A stretch of 64,000 bases of DNA from Paenibacillus melissococcoides (GCA_944800085.1 CALYLO010000009.1:341388-405387); one strand, 5' to 3'; positions 7,584 to 17,592 are shown, counted from the first letter of the stretch. A program made the numbers and translations. The notes: generated by a model not told the origin, from the letters alone.

Positions 7584-8546
7584 ATGGCAAACGTCACGCC
7601 CGGATCCGCTTCCCGCCGCCTGACATCGCGCTTCGCGTTTGCCCCAGGCACCGGCAAGCGGATCAAGAAGCATTGGCAGTTCTATCTGCTGGTCCTGCTG
7701 CCTGTCGCCTACCTGATTATTTTCAAATATGTGCCTATGGGCGGGGTGCTGATTGCATTCAAAGAATATAACGTCGTGCAGGGCATCTGGGACAGCCCGT
7801 GGGTCGGACTGAAATATTTCGAGCAGTTCCTCGAGTCCCCCTACTTCTGGAATTACATCCGCAATACGATCGTCGTCAGCCTGTACGGCCTGGCGGTCGG
7901 ATTCCCGGCTCCCATCCTGTTGGCCTTGCTGCTGAATGAGATTCGGAACGGCTGGTTCAAAAAGACCGTGCAAATGGTGACGTATGCGCCCTATTTCATT
8001 TCGACCGTCATTATGGTGTCTATCGTTATCGTTGCCCTGTCCCCGAACGTCGGGATGGTGAACAATGTGCTGCGGCTCTTCGGGCTGGAAGGCATCGACT
8101 TCATGGGGCGGCCGGAGCTGTTCAAATCGATTTATGTCTGGTCCGATGTCTGGCAATTTACGGGCTACGGCGCGATTATTTATATCGCCGCGCTGGCCGG
8201 CGTCAACCCGGAGCTGTATGAAGCGGCCAAGGTCGACGGCGCGACGCGCTTCCAGAAAATATGGAACATCGATTTGCCGGGCATTTTCCCGGTAATGGTG
8301 ATTCTGCTTATTCTGAATGTCGGGAGCATGATGAGCGTGGGCTTCGAGAAAATGTATCTGATGCAGAACCCGCTCAATCTGGAGTCGTCGGAAATTATAT
8401 CGACCTATGTGTACAAGGTGGGGCTGTTGAATGCGAACTTCAGCTTCTCTACGGCGATCGGACTCTTCAACTCCGTCATCAATCTGATCTTGATCGTGAC
8501 GGTGAACGCGATTGCGCGCCGGCTGTCCGAGTCGAGTCTGTGGTAA
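7584..8546 (+). CDS. Sugar ABC transporter permease, LplB type
   Basis: 320 aa; ATG at 7584 is preceded by AAAGGAGG. About six membrane helices, starting WQFYLLVLLPVAYLIIFKYV, and the cytoplasmic EAA loop EAAKVDGATRFQKIWNIDLP (about residue 212) that docks the ATPase. This is one half of the transmembrane pore of a CUT1-like importer. It is the first gene of an operon with the YtcP-type permease and a binding lipoprotein. No ATPase gene is present; Paenibacillus and Bacillus systems of this kind usually share a multitask ATPase (MsmX type). Confidence 0.93.
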   Translation: MANVTPGSASRRLTSRFAFAPGTGKRIKKHWQFYLLVLLPVAYLIIFKYVPMGGVLIAFKEYNVVQGIWDSPWVGLKYFEQFLESPYFWNYIRNTIVVSLYGLAVGFPAPILLALLLNEIRNGWFKKTVQMVTYAPYFISTVIMVSIVIVALSPNVGMVNNVLRLFGLEGIDFMGRPELFKSIYVWSDVWQFTGYGAIIYIAALAGVNPELYEAAKVDGATRFQKIWNIDLPGIFPVMVILLILNVGSMMSVGFEKMYLMQNPLNLESSEIISTYVYKVGLLNANFSFSTAIGLFNSVINLILIVTVNAIARRLSESSLW

Positions 8547-8561
8547 AGGGGGCCTCGTTCA

Positions 8562-9458
8562 ATGCGCACAACGACGATTCGGGAATCGCTGCCCGACCGC
8601 TTGTTCCTCGCCGGGGTATACGTGTTTTTAACGCTGATTCTCGTAATTATTTTATTTCCGCTGCTTCATATTTTGAGCGCTTCGTTCAGCTCGCCGCAGG
8701 CGGTCAATTCGGGGCGGGTCTGGATCTTTCCCGTCGAGTTCACGCTTGCCGGCTACAAGGCCGTCTTCGCCAATTCCAATATATTGACGGGCTATGCGAA
8801 CTCGATCTTCTACGCCGTCTTCGGCACGCTGGTCAATGTCGTGATGACGGTGCTCATCGCCTACCCGCTGTCGCGCAAGACGTTCTACGGACGGCAGTTG
8901 CTCATGATGCTGCTCGTATTCACGATGCTGTTCGACGGCGGTCTCATCCCGAACTATATGGTCGTGAAGTCGCTCGGTCTGATTGATACCCGTTGGGCGA
9001 TGATCATTCCCGGCGCCTTGGCCGTCTTCCAGGTCATTATCGCCCGCACCTTCTTCCAGTCGTCGATCCCGGAGGAACTGTCGGAGGCGGCGGAGATTGA
9101 CGGCTGCAGCGATGTCCGCTTCATTACGAGCGTCGTGCTGCCGCTGTCCAAGCCGATACTGGCCGTCATGACGCTGATGTATGCGGTCGGGCACTGGAAT
9201 TCGTATTTCGGGGCGCTCATTTATTTGAAGTCGCCTGACATGTTCCCGCTGCAAATCGTGCTGCGCAACATTTTGATTCTCAATTCCGTGGACCCGACCA
9301 TGATGGCCAATGTGGATGACATGCTGCAGCTTCAGGGCATCGCCGAACTGCTCAAGTATTCGCTCATCGTGGTGGCCAGCGCGCCCGTGCTGATGATTTA
9401 TCCGTTCGTGCAGAAGCATTTTGTGAAGGGCGTCTTGATCGGATCATTAAAAGGGTAA
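8562..9458 (+). CDS. Sugar ABC transporter permease, YtcP/LplC type
   Basis: 298 aa, 15 bases after the LplB-type gene (ribosome site AAAGGGGG). About six membrane helices and an EAA loop EAAEIDGCSDVRFITSVVLP (about residue 175). The motif MLFDGGLIPNYMVVKSLGL is characteristic of the YtcP subgroup. It partners the upstream permease; the substrate is probably a complex-glycan oligosaccharide given the following fucosidase. Confidence 0.93.
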   Translation: MRTTTIRESLPDRLFLAGVYVFLTLILVIILFPLLHILSASFSSPQAVNSGRVWIFPVEFTLAGYKAVFANSNILTGYANSIFYAVFGTLVNVVMTVLIAYPLSRKTFYGRQLLMMLLVFTMLFDGGLIPNYMVVKSLGLIDTRWAMIIPGALAVFQVIIARTFFQSSIPEELSEAAEIDGCSDVRFITSVVLPLSKPILAVMTLMYAVGHWNSYFGALIYLKSPDMFPLQIVLRNILILNSVDPTMMANVDDMLQLQGIAELLKYSLIVVASAPVLMIYPFVQKHFVKGVLIGSLKG

Positions 9459-9514
9459 CACGGCATGACTTATGCATTTCGCTATGAGATGACATTTACA
9501 AGGAGGGTCTAACG

Positions 9515-11194
9515 ATGAGGCAAAAAGGATCTGTCTTGCTCGCGATGCTGCTGAGCATCTCGCTGCTGCTGGCGGCATGCTCCGGAGGAGGGGGCGCGAA
9601 GCAGGGAGCGGAAGCAACCGGCCCGGCCGATGCGGCCAAAGCGGAGGAGCTCTTCAATCCGGTCGGGGAATTCCCGATCGCGAAGGAGCCGATGACGCTG
9701 AAAATGTTCGCTCCCCAATCGGCGGCGATCGAGAATCTGGAGACGAACGAGTTCACGAAGTTCCTGGAGGAGAAAACCAATATCCAGATCAAATGGGATG
9801 TCGTGCCGGAAGGCGCGCTGGAGGAGAAGAAGCAGCTCATGATGGCCAGCGGCGACTACCCGGAAGTGATTCTGGCAGGCTCCTTCAGCAAGGCCGATCA
9901 AATGAAGTACGGCCAGCAGGGCGTTTTCATCCCGCTGAATGATCTGATTGAGCAGTATGCGCCGAACATAAAGCAGGCGATGGCGGATATCCCGTACTTG
10001 AAGGACGCGATGACGGCGCCGGACGGCCATATTTACGCGATTCCCAAGGTGAACGAGTGCTATCACTGCACCTATGCGTCGAAAATGTGGATCAACCAAA
10101 CGTGGCTGGATAAGCTCGGGCTGAAGATGCCGGCGACGACGGAAGAGTTTTATGAGACCTTGAAGGCATTCAAGGAGAAAGACCCGAACGGCAACGGCAA
10201 GCAGGACGAGATTCCGCTCACGACCGCCGGGAAAAAGGAAATGTGGGGCGGAGGCCTGGATGCGTTTTTGATGAATGCATTCATATATAACGATGCCACG
10301 ACCTATATGTATCTGGACAACGGGGAATTGAAGTTCTCGCCGAATCAGGAGGCATGGCGGGAAGGGCTGCGCTACATCCATAAGCTGTACGCGGAAGGGC
10401 TGATCGACAAAGCGTCCTTCACCCAAAATGCGGACGCCGTGAAGCAGGTCGGGAACCGGCCGGACAATGTGATGGGAGCGGTCGCCACCGCGCTGATCAG
10501 CTATGTGTATTCGCCGAATGAACTGACCCCGCGCCACAAGGAATATGTCACGGTTCCGCCGCTGAAGGGGCCGGAAGGCGTCCAGCTTGCAGGCTATTTC
10601 GTCGGCGCCGGCAACGGCCAGTTCGCGATTACGAACAAGGCGACGGCCGAACAGCAGATTGCGGCGATCCGGTTTGCGGACTATCTCTACTCGGAGGAAG
10701 CGACCCTGTTCAGCAGCATGGGCAGAGAAGGAGATGGGTACCGGAAGGCGGAGGAGGGCGAGAAGACGGCGGACGGAACGCCGGCGCGCTTCAAGCAGAC
10801 GCCGAAGCCGAACGTGGCCCAGGTGCAGAACGGAACATGGCAGGAGCTCGGCATCATGAAAATGACCAACGAGCTGCGCGACTCCTTCGCCGTGCCGGAA
10901 GATATGTATTCGGAAGACGGCTATGGGCTGCGCCTGCGCAACGAATCCAAGAAATACGAGCCGTTCGCCAAGCCGGAAATCGCCTTCCCGTCCGATATCT
11001 TCATTGCGGCGGAGGATGCTTCCCTGGCCGCGCAGCTCCAGACCTCGATCAAGGATTACGTCGAATCGAACATGGCGCAATTCATTACCGGCAGCAAAGA
11101 TGTGGACAAGGATTGGGACGCTTATGTAAAAGGGTTTGACGGGCTGCAATTATCGAAGTATCTTGAAATTTATAGCAAGGCGTTGAACAAATAA
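9515..11194 (+). CDS. LipO/YtcQ-type extracellular solute-binding lipoprotein
   Basis: 559 aa. The signal peptide ends in a lipobox LLAAC (Cys22), so it is lipid-anchored on the outer face. The size and the text EKTNIQIKWDVVPEGALEEK and DPNGNGKQDEIPLTT are typical of the large binding proteins of LplB/YtcP systems. A ribosome site AAGGAGG precedes ATG. It captures an oligosaccharide for the two permeases upstream; the exact ligand cannot be read from sequence. Confidence 0.92.
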   Translation: MRQKGSVLLAMLLSISLLLAACSGGGGAKQGAEATGPADAAKAEELFNPVGEFPIAKEPMTLKMFAPQSAAIENLETNEFTKFLEEKTNIQIKWDVVPEGALEEKKQLMMASGDYPEVILAGSFSKADQMKYGQQGVFIPLNDLIEQYAPNIKQAMADIPYLKDAMTAPDGHIYAIPKVNECYHCTYASKMWINQTWLDKLGLKMPATTEEFYETLKAFKEKDPNGNGKQDEIPLTTAGKKEMWGGGLDAFLMNAFIYNDATTYMYLDNGELKFSPNQEAWREGLRYIHKLYAEGLIDKASFTQNADAVKQVGNRPDNVMGAVATALISYVYSPNELTPRHKEYVTVPPLKGPEGVQLAGYFVGAGNGQFAITNKATAEQQIAAIRFADYLYSEEATLFSSMGREGDGYRKAEEGEKTADGTPARFKQTPKPNVAQVQNGTWQELGIMKMTNELRDSFAVPEDMYSEDGYGLRLRNESKKYEPFAKPEIAFPSDIFIAAEDASLAAQLQTSIKDYVESNMAQFITGSKDVDKDWDAYVKGFDGLQLSKYLEIYSKALNK

Positions 11195-11199
11195 GGGGC

Positions 11200-11245
11200 A
11201 GGCTGCCGTCCGAAGCGCTGCGGCGCGGATTCCGGACGGCAGCCT
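11200..11245 (+). terminator. Long hairpin between the binding protein and fucosidase genes
   Basis: Thirteen-base perfect arms AGGCTGCCGTCCG / CGGACGGCAGCCT without a T-run. It could be an attenuator or 3'-end stabiliser that lowers fucosidase expression relative to the binding protein. Confidence 0.5.
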
Positions 11246-11304
11246 CCTCGTCGCCTGGAGAGCGGGGAACCACCAATCTAATGTTAGAGAGGAGCGGCGG
11301 CCGG

Positions 11305-12540
11305 ATGAATCAGAGGCTGGCGGTGCCCACGCCGCAGCAAATGGCGTGGCAGGATTTGGAGTGGGGCATGTTTTTTCACTTCGGCATCAATACGTATTGC
11401 GATCAGGAATGGGGAGACGGGACGGATTCCCCGGCATTGTTCAACCCGGCGGAGCTGGATGCGCGGCAGTGGATCCGGACCGCGAAGGAAGCCGGCTTCA
11501 ACTATGTCATTCTGACGGCGAAGCATCATGACGGCTTCTGTCTGTGGCCGACCAAGACGACCGATTACTCGGTCCGGTCAAGCCCGTGGAAGAACGGGCA
11601 GGGCGATGTCGTGCGCGAGGTCGCGGACGCCTGCCGGGAGAAAGGGATGAAGTTCGGCGTATACGTGTCGCCATGGGATCGCAATGCGCCATGCTATGCC
11701 GATCCGGCCGCGTATGACGATTTCTATGCGGAGCAGTTGACCGAGCTGCTGACCGGATACGGGCCACTCGTCGAGGTATGGTTCGACGGGGCGGGCTCCG
11801 AAGGGCGCGAATATGATTGGAAGCGCATTATCGGCCTCGTGAAGCGGCATCAGCCGGACGCGATGATCTTCAATATGGGCGCTCCGACGATCCGCTGGGT
11901 CGGGAATGAGGACGGCGTCGCCCCGTATCCGTGCTGGAACACGGCGGAGAGCGCCCGGGTCAGCATGTTCACGAACGATATGAATACATGGATGGAGGAG
12001 ACGCCGGGCTGGGTGCCGGCGGAATGCGATGTGCCGATCCGGAAGCGGCATTGGTTCTGGCATCCGAACGATGAGCACAGCCTGCACTCCCTCGCTCATT
12101 TAATGGACTTGTACTACCGCTCGGTCGGACATGGAACGACGCTGCTGTTGAATGTCTCTCCGGACAACCGCGGCCTGCTGCCGGAGGCCGACACGAAGCG
12201 CGTGCTCGAATTCGGGGCGGAGATCCGCAGCCGGTTCGGACAGCCGCTGGGCTCCGCCTCCGGCACAGGGTCCGAGCTTGAGCTGACGCTGGATGGAGAA
12301 CCCCTCATCGATCATATCGTGACGATGGAGGATATCGCCTGCGGGGAACGGGTACACGAATACACGATCGAGGCAGAGGTCGGCGGCGAGTGGAAGCCGG
12401 TCGCAGCGGGCAGCGCCATCGGCCATAAAAAGATCGACCGTATCGAGCCGACGCGGACGACCCGCATCCGGATCCGCGTCACGGAGGAGGCGGCTGAGCC
12501 GCATATTCGCAGCTTGGCCGCCTATGCGGCCGGGGAATAA
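11305..12540 (+). CDS. GH29 alpha-L-fucosidase
   Basis: 411 aa from ATG 11305 (GAGGAG 10 bases upstream; an ATG at 11281 is an alternative with a poorer site). No signal peptide, so cytoplasmic. GH29 marks: WGMFFHFGINTY near the N-terminus, NYVILTAKHHDGFCLWPT, FGVYVSPWDRN, and VWFDGAGSEG, in which the Asp of WFDG is the family nucleophile. LLLNVSPDNRGLLP closes the barrel. It removes terminal alpha-linked L-fucose by a retaining mechanism. Its place in the operon suggests the ABC system imports fucosylated oligosaccharides. Confidence 0.9.
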   Translation: MNQRLAVPTPQQMAWQDLEWGMFFHFGINTYCDQEWGDGTDSPALFNPAELDARQWIRTAKEAGFNYVILTAKHHDGFCLWPTKTTDYSVRSSPWKNGQGDVVREVADACREKGMKFGVYVSPWDRNAPCYADPAAYDDFYAEQLTELLTGYGPLVEVWFDGAGSEGREYDWKRIIGLVKRHQPDAMIFNMGAPTIRWVGNEDGVAPYPCWNTAESARVSMFTNDMNTWMEETPGWVPAECDVPIRKRHWFWHPNDEHSLHSLAHLMDLYYRSVGHGTTLLLNVSPDNRGLLPEADTKRVLEFGAEIRSRFGQPLGSASGTGSELELTLDGEPLIDHIVTMEDIACGERVHEYTIEAEVGGEWKPVAAGSAIGHKKIDRIEPTRTTRIRIRVTEEAAEPHIRSLAAYAAGE

Positions 12541-12573
12541 GGCATAATCGGATTAGCATACGGAGCAACAAGG

Positions 12574-12623
12574 AGCAAGGAGCGGCCGCAGCGGAAGGAA
12601 TGCGGTTACTCCTTGCTTTTTTT
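12574..12623 (+). terminator. Terminator of the sugar operon
   Basis: AGCAAGGAG / CTCCTTGCT arms followed by a T7 run. Confidence 0.85.
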
Positions 12624-12781
12624 CATATAATATGAAAGATTTAATAGGTAAAGTTCGCAGGCCGCACAACGTGTCGGTACCGACGGAATGTGTTAATCAT
12701 ATGATGAAGAGATTGGCCTTGGCGCGGCGCCTGGACAACGGAGGGAGAAGTCCTGCGGAACATCATGAAGGAGGTGGCGGA

Positions 12782-14173
12782 GTGAGCAGACAACACACCA
12801 ATGACTCGAACGATGCGGGCAGCGGAGGCAGAGAGCCGGAAGATATCGTGGCGGAGGCGATTCAGATTCTGGAGGGAGACGACGAATCGATTCGGCATGC
12901 CTTCCGGTACTGGCACCCGTATGACCTCGCTCTCGTCTACCGGGACGCGAAGATGACGCACCGCACCCGCTTGCTGGAGGTGCTCGACTTCGATCAGCTT
13001 ACGGGCATCATGCGCGAGCTGGATCCGGCGCTGCAGCTGGAGTCATTTCAGATGCTCGGGCGCGAGCGGGCTGCGGAAGTATTGAACCGCATGGATAACG
13101 ACGACTTGGCCGACACGATGGCGGCCGTCAGCGTGGAAGCGAAGGAATTCCTGCTCTCGCTGATGAAGCGGGAAGAGAGGGATACGGTACGCAAGCTCTT
13201 GACCTACGAGCCGGAGACGGCCGGCGGTCTGATGACGAACCGCTACGTCTGGTTCTATGAGCGCTATACGGTGCGGGAAGCCGTCGAGAAGGTGAAGGCC
13301 TTCGCCGAATTGACGAAGCATGTGCATTATTTTTATGTCGTAAATGAAGAAAAGCGTCTTGTCGGCACGCTCTCGTACCGCGAGCTGGTGTTGGCCCAGG
13401 AGACGGAGACGATTCAAGCCTTGATGAATGAGAAGGTCATCTCGGTTACGGCCGACACGGATCAGGAAGAAGTCGCCCGCCTGTTCGAGCAGTATGACTT
13501 CCTCTCGATGCCGGTCGTGGATGAAAATAACCGGCTGATCGGGATCGTGACGGTCGATGACGTCATCGACGTCCTGCGGGAAGAGGCGCATGAGGATTTC
13601 AATAAATACTCGGCTACGGACAAGACGATCGATTTCCGCACGAATCCGTTCACGGCGGCGCGGCGGCGTCTGCCCTGGCTGATTATGCTGCTGTTCCTCG
13701 GCCTCGTGTCGGGCAGCATCATCAGCCGCTTCGAAGAGACGCTGCAGCAGGTCGTCGCCTTAACCTTCTTCATGCCGATGATCGCCGGCATGACGGGGAA
13801 CACGGGCACGCAATCGCTGGCGGTCGTCATCCGCGGCCTGGCATCGGAGAAGCTGGATAAGGGCTCCGTCAGCCGGCTGATCGGACGCGAGCTGGTCGTC
13901 GGGCTCATTATCGGTACCGTATGCGGCCTCGCGGTCGCCCTCGTCGCGGGCTTCTGGCAGTCCAGCCTTCCGCTCGGGCTGGTCGTCGGCAGCTCCTTGT
14001 TCCTGACCGTCATTATCGGAACGATGGCAGGGACCGTCATCCCGCTTATTCTGTACCGCTTGAATGCCGATCCGGCGGTGGCGTCCGGCCCGCTCATTAC
14101 GACGCTGAACGATATCTTCTCGCTCACGGTTTATTTCGGAACGGCGACGCTGTTCTTGTCCTATATCCTGTGA
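12782..14173 (+). CDS. mgtE: MgtE-family magnesium transporter
   Basis: 463 aa from GTG 12782, chosen because AAGGAGG lies 7 bases upstream and the length matches B. subtilis MgtE (451 aa). It has an N-domain, paired CBS domains (about 140-265; VREAVEKVKAF and IGIVTVDDVIDVL) that sense intracellular Mg2+, then five membrane helices with the conserved MIAGMTGNTGTQSLAVV. It is a homodimeric plasma-membrane Mg2+ channel. The 158-base leader was searched by eye for an M-box riboswitch and none was recognised. Confidence 0.95.
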   Translation: MSRQHTNDSNDAGSGGREPEDIVAEAIQILEGDDESIRHAFRYWHPYDLALVYRDAKMTHRTRLLEVLDFDQLTGIMRELDPALQLESFQMLGRERAAEVLNRMDNDDLADTMAAVSVEAKEFLLSLMKREERDTVRKLLTYEPETAGGLMTNRYVWFYERYTVREAVEKVKAFAELTKHVHYFYVVNEEKRLVGTLSYRELVLAQETETIQALMNEKVISVTADTDQEEVARLFEQYDFLSMPVVDENNRLIGIVTVDDVIDVLREEAHEDFNKYSATDKTIDFRTNPFTAARRRLPWLIMLLFLGLVSGSIISRFEETLQQVVALTFFMPMIAGMTGNTGTQSLAVVIRGLASEKLDKGSVSRLIGRELVVGLIIGTVCGLAVALVAGFWQSSLPLGLVVGSSLFLTVIIGTMAGTVIPLILYRLNADPAVASGPLITTLNDIFSLTVYFGTATLFLSYIL

Positions 14174-14841
14174 GAAGCGTGCTGCTGACTGCGGCATTTG
14201 GTTCCAAAGATGACCTTGTGTGTAAGCTGAGTTGCGTTCAGTTGAGTGATGTTAAGTTGAAATGTGTTAAACTGCGTTGCGGAATCCGCGCCGGAGGAGC
14301 TGGGTATGGGTTGCAGAGTAGATTCACGATACGGTTGATGGGATCTGTCGCGAGGATTGTACTCTGTTGACGGACAAATTGCAAAGAAAGTCCATACAAA
14401 GGTGGACATGAAGGGGATATGTTTCGATTAAGGAGGGGAATCTATATATAGCGTTTATGTTGGAGTTTCATTCTATATCTAGTGCATCGGATGTCGAATA
14501 GAACATATCTCCTTCCCAGAAAACTGTCCACTATTTGAAAGACATTTCTTTGTATTTTCCACGATTAGTGGACATTGATCGGTGTCGGCATGATGACGAC
14601 GTCGCTGAAGCGGGCTCCGGCCGGAGGAGAGCGAGCTTGTCCCCCGCACGACTCCCCGGCGGCAACGACCGTCAACCTGACGAGTCTGATCTTTCTTCGG
14701 GATGATTTCGGATATTTGGATATTTGGATATTTTCGGAGCGATGCAGACGGATGCTGCGGATGGACCAGCCTGCATGGATCCGCCAAACCGCCCGGAAAA
14801 GCACCCTGAAAAGCACATTGAAAAAATACCGAAAAAAAAGC
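14174..14841. other. Gene-free interval between mgtE and the tRNA cluster
   Basis: No convincing coding frame. It holds a degenerate short direct repeat (variants of TTGCGTTCAGTTGAGT, 14229-14280) and a 9-bp inverted repeat TGTCCACTA (14525-14533) / TAGTGGACA (14566-14574), a remnant-like structure of unknown origin. Confidence 0.5.
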
Positions 14842-14870
14842 TTGTCAACGGCCATGTCGTTTGTTATACT
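14842..14870 (+). promoter_or_regulatory. Promoter of the tRNA-Glu/Lys/Leu cluster
   Basis: TTGTCA (14842-14847), 17-base spacer, TATACT (14865-14870). Confidence 0.8.
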
Positions 14871-14909
14871 CTTAATTGTCGCCGCGAGGTGATGAAGTTT
14901 TGAAGACGT

Positions 14910-14984
14910 GGCCCGTTGGTCAAGCGGTTAAGACACCGCCCTTTCACGGCGGTAACACGGGTTCGAATCCCGTACGGGTCACCA
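14910..14984 (+). tRNA. tRNA-Glu (TTC)
   Basis: Acceptor GGCCCGT / ACGGGTC, anticodon loop CTTTCAC (TTC), T-arm CGGG-TTCGAAT-CCCG, CCA encoded. Confidence 0.97.
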
Positions 14985-15029
14985 TCTATCTTATGGATGA
15001 TATGGCGGACAGCAACGTTCAGTCAGCAC

Positions 15030-15105
15030 GAGCCATTAGCTCAGTTGGTAGAGCACCTGACTTTTAATCAGGGTGTCGAAGGTTCGAGTCCTTCATGGCT
15101 CACCA
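15030..15105 (+). tRNA. tRNA-Lys (TTT)
   Basis: Acceptor GAGCCAT / ATGGCTC, anticodon loop CTTTTAA (TTT), T-loop TTCGAGT, CCA encoded. Confidence 0.97.
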
Positions 15106-15153
15106 GTTTTCTTTTTACGGTTGCAATGCGGAAGCATCGTTCCCAACATACGT

Positions 15154-15239
15154 GCGGTAGTGGTGGAATGGCAGACACGCTATCTTGAGGGGGTAGTGGG
15201 CGTACGCCCGTGGAGGTTCGAGTCCTCTCTACCGCACCA
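15154..15239 (+). tRNA. tRNA-Leu (GAG), copy 1
   Basis: Acceptor GCGGTAG / CTACCGC, anticodon stem CTATC / GGTAG with loop TTGAGGG (GAG), long variable arm TGGGCGTACGCCCG, CCA encoded. Identical over all 86 bases to the copy at 20632-20717. Confidence 0.97.
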
Positions 15240-15261
15240 TAATTTTCATGACGAATGAGGG

Positions 15262-15287
15262 AAGTCTTGGCATACAAGGCTTTTTTT
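15262..15287 (+). terminator. Terminator of the tRNA cluster
   Basis: AGTCTTG-GCATA-CAAGGCT followed by a T7 run. Confidence 0.8.
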
Positions 15288-15399
15288 GCTTTTACCGGGA
15301 TATCGCATTGAACTTGAACCTCGTTACCATTTCCAAGCGCCGGACGGAGCGAAGGAACGTTCCGAATCTGACTCGGCAGCGAACCAAGAGGTGTTGACT

Positions 15400-16149
15400 A
15401 TGATTATTATCAAGACGAAAGAACAAATTGCCAAAATGCACGAAGCGGGCAAAATATTGGCGGCCTGCCACAAAGAGATCGCACAAATGATCCGTCCGGG
15501 CATCACGACGATGGAGATCGATCGCTTTGTGGAGCGCTTTTTGAAGGAGCATAACGCGACTCCGGAGCAAAAAGGCTATATGGGCTATCCTTATGCGACC
15601 TGCGCTTCCGTCAACGATGTGATCTGCCACGGCTTTCCGAGCGAGACTGAGCTGAAGGACGGGGATATCGTCACCATCGATATGGTCGTGAATCTGAACG
15701 GCTGGCTGGCCGATTCCGCCTGGTCCTACGCGGTGGGCAATATCTCGGACGAGGCCGCCCATCTGCTGAAGACGACGGAAGAGTCGCTGTACAAGGGTAT
15801 CGAGCAAGCGGTTATCGGCAACCGCCTCGGCGATATCGCCCATGCGATTCAGACATTGGCTGAAGCCGAAGGCTTCTCGGTCGTGCGTGAATTCGTCGGC
15901 CACGGGATCGGGCAGGATATGCACGAGGAGCCGCAGGTGCTCCATTACGGGCCTGCCGGCAAGGGCATGCGCCTGAAGGAAGGCATGGTGATCACGATCG
16001 AGCCGATGCTGAATACCGGGGTCTGGCAGAGCAAGCGCGATCCGGACGGCTGGACGGCAAGAACGAAGGATGGCGGCTTGTCCGCGCAGTATGAGCATAC
16101 GCTCGCCATTACGGCCGACGGCCCGCTAATTTTGACGAAGCAGGACTAA
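15400..16149 (+). CDS. map: Type I methionine aminopeptidase
   Basis: 249 aa from ATG 15400 (AAGAGGTG 6 bases upstream). Pita-bread fold markers: ASVNDVICHGFP, GDIVTIDMVVNLNGWLADSA (the two metal-ligand Asp), GHGIGQDMHEEP (His ligand), ITIEPM and EHTLAIT (two Glu ligands); all five metal ligands are present. It removes the initiator methionine from nascent proteins. It is not next to secY/adk, so this is a dispersed, probably second map copy like B. subtilis YflG. Confidence 0.93.
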   Translation: MIIIKTKEQIAKMHEAGKILAACHKEIAQMIRPGITTMEIDRFVERFLKEHNATPEQKGYMGYPYATCASVNDVICHGFPSETELKDGDIVTIDMVVNLNGWLADSAWSYAVGNISDEAAHLLKTTEESLYKGIEQAVIGNRLGDIAHAIQTLAEAEGFSVVREFVGHGIGQDMHEEPQVLHYGPAGKGMRLKEGMVITIEPMLNTGVWQSKRDPDGWTARTKDGGLSAQYEHTLAITADGPLILTKQD

Positions 16150-16158
16150 ATTGCGGAA

Positions 16159-16197
16159 AAGGCACAGGTGCACAAACATGCGACCTGTGCCTTTTTT
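16159..16197 (+). terminator. Terminator between convergent map and rocD
   Basis: AAGGCACAGGT / ACCTGTGCCTT arms with a T6 run; the matching A-run on the left may let it serve both directions. Confidence 0.85.
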
Positions 16198-16257
16198 GTT
16201 GTGTCCGGTTTGGGGCGATGAACATTCCATCGTCCCGCTGCCTGGCTTGAAGCGGAT

Positions 16258-17451
16258 TTACGCCGGCAGCACTTCCCGAATCCGATCCAGCGCCCAGTCC
16301 AGCTCTTCCTTCGTAATGACGAGCGGCGGGGCGAAGCGGATCGTATGGTCGTGGGTTTCCTTGGCGAGCAGGCCGACCTTCTGGAGCTGCTCGCAGTAAG
16401 GGCGGGCGGGCTCCGTCAGCTCAAGCCCGATCAGCAGGCCGCGGCCGCGCAATTCCTTGATGCGCGGCGATTGGAGCTTGGCGAGTCCGGCCATGAAGTA
16501 CTCGCCAAGCTCCCGCGCCCGGCCGTCCAGCCGCTCGCGGACGAGCGTCTCCAGCGCGGCGTTGGCGACGGCGCAGCCGAGCGGATTGCCGCCGAAGGTG
16601 GAGCCGTGCGACCCGGGCGTGAACGTGCCGAGCACCTCGGCATCGGCCGCGACGGCGGATACCGGAATGACGCCGCCGCCGAGCGCCTTGCCGAGGATGT
16701 ACATATCCGGCACGACCTCTTCCCAGTCGCAGGCGAACATTTTGCCGGTGCGGCCGAGCCCGGTCTGGATCTCGTCGGCGACGAACAGGACGTTGTGCCG
16801 GCTGCACAACGCGCGGGCCGCCTGCAGGAAGCCCGGCTCCGGCACGATGATGCCGGCTTCTCCTTGAATCGGCTCCACCAGGAAGGCGGCCGTATGCGGG
16901 GTGATGGCCCGCTCGAGCGCGCCGATATCGCCGTACGGGATGAGCTTGAACCCGGGCGTGAACGGGCCGAAGCCTGCCTTGTATTCCTCTTCCGACGAGA
17001 AGGACGTGATCGTGACCGTCCGGCCGTGGAAGTTGCCGTCGCAGACGATGATCTCGGCCTGGTTGTCCGGGATGCCTTTGCACTCGTAGCCCCAGCGGCG
17101 CACGGCCTTGATGGCCGTCTCCACCGCCTCGGCGCCCGTATTCATCGGCAGAATCATCGCTTTGCGCGTCAGGTTGGAGAGGCGCTCATAGAAGGGGCCG
17201 AGCTGATCATTATGGAACGCTCTTGAGGTGAGCGTCACTTTATCGGCCTGGTCCTTGAGCGCCTGGATGATGGCCGGATGACGGTGGCCATGGTTCAGGG
17301 CGGAATAGGCGCTCAGCATATCCATATAGCGGCGCCCCTCGGGATCCTCGACCCAGACGCCCTCCGCCTTCGAAATGACGATCGGCAGCGGATGATAGTT
17401 CCGTGCCCCGTATTGCTCCGTCTGTTCGATAAGTCGCATCGATTGATTCAC
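16258..17451 (-). CDS. rocD: Ornithine aminotransferase
   Basis: 397 aa from GTG 17451 (AAGGAGG 8 bases upstream; the longer frame would start inside its own ribosome site). It closely matches B. subtilis RocD ([56 protein letters not shown]). The PLP lysine lies in [15 protein letters not shown] and the cofactor-contacting Asp in [14 protein letters not shown]. It converts ornithine and 2-oxoglutarate to glutamate semialdehyde and glutamate. It lies 141 bases downstream of rocF on the same strand, forming the arginase pathway. Confidence 0.96.
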   Translation of the reverse strand: MNQSMRLIEQTEQYGARNYHPLPIVISKAEGVWVEDPEGRRYMDMLSAYSALNHGHRHPAIIQALKDQADKVTLTSRAFHNDQLGPFYERLSNLTRKAMILPMNTGAEAVETAIKAVRRWGYECKGIPDNQAEIIVCDGNFHGRTVTITSFSSEEEYKAGFGPFTPGFKLIPYGDIGALERAITPHTAAFLVEPIQGEAGIIVPEPGFLQAARALCSRHNVLFVADEIQTGLGRTGKMFACDWEEVVPDMYILGKALGGGVIPVSAVAADAEVLGTFTPGSHGSTFGGNPLGCAVANAALETLVRERLDGRARELGEYFMAGLAKLQSPRIKELRGRGLLIGLELTEPARPYCEQLQKVGLLAKETHDHTIRFAPPLVITKEELDWALDRIREVLPA

Positions 17452-17592
17452 TCTTGTCTCCTCCTTTTCCAAAATTCAAAAAAATGGTAATCAATCCTGA
17501 GCGGACAAGCCGCTTGGTCTGCCTTACTCTGCACCCTTGCTCTGAACCCTTACGATAACAGCATGGTCTCGGATGGCCTGCACCTTGTCGGG

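Noticed and set aside
12624-12781. Possible M-box (ykoK) magnesium riboswitch upstream of mgtE
   Set aside because: The leader is long enough, but no conserved M-box core or terminator/antiterminator pair could be found by eye.
14575-14892. 105-codon frame before the tRNA cluster
   Set aside because: It runs into the tRNA promoter, has no ribosome site and shows biased, unstructured composition.
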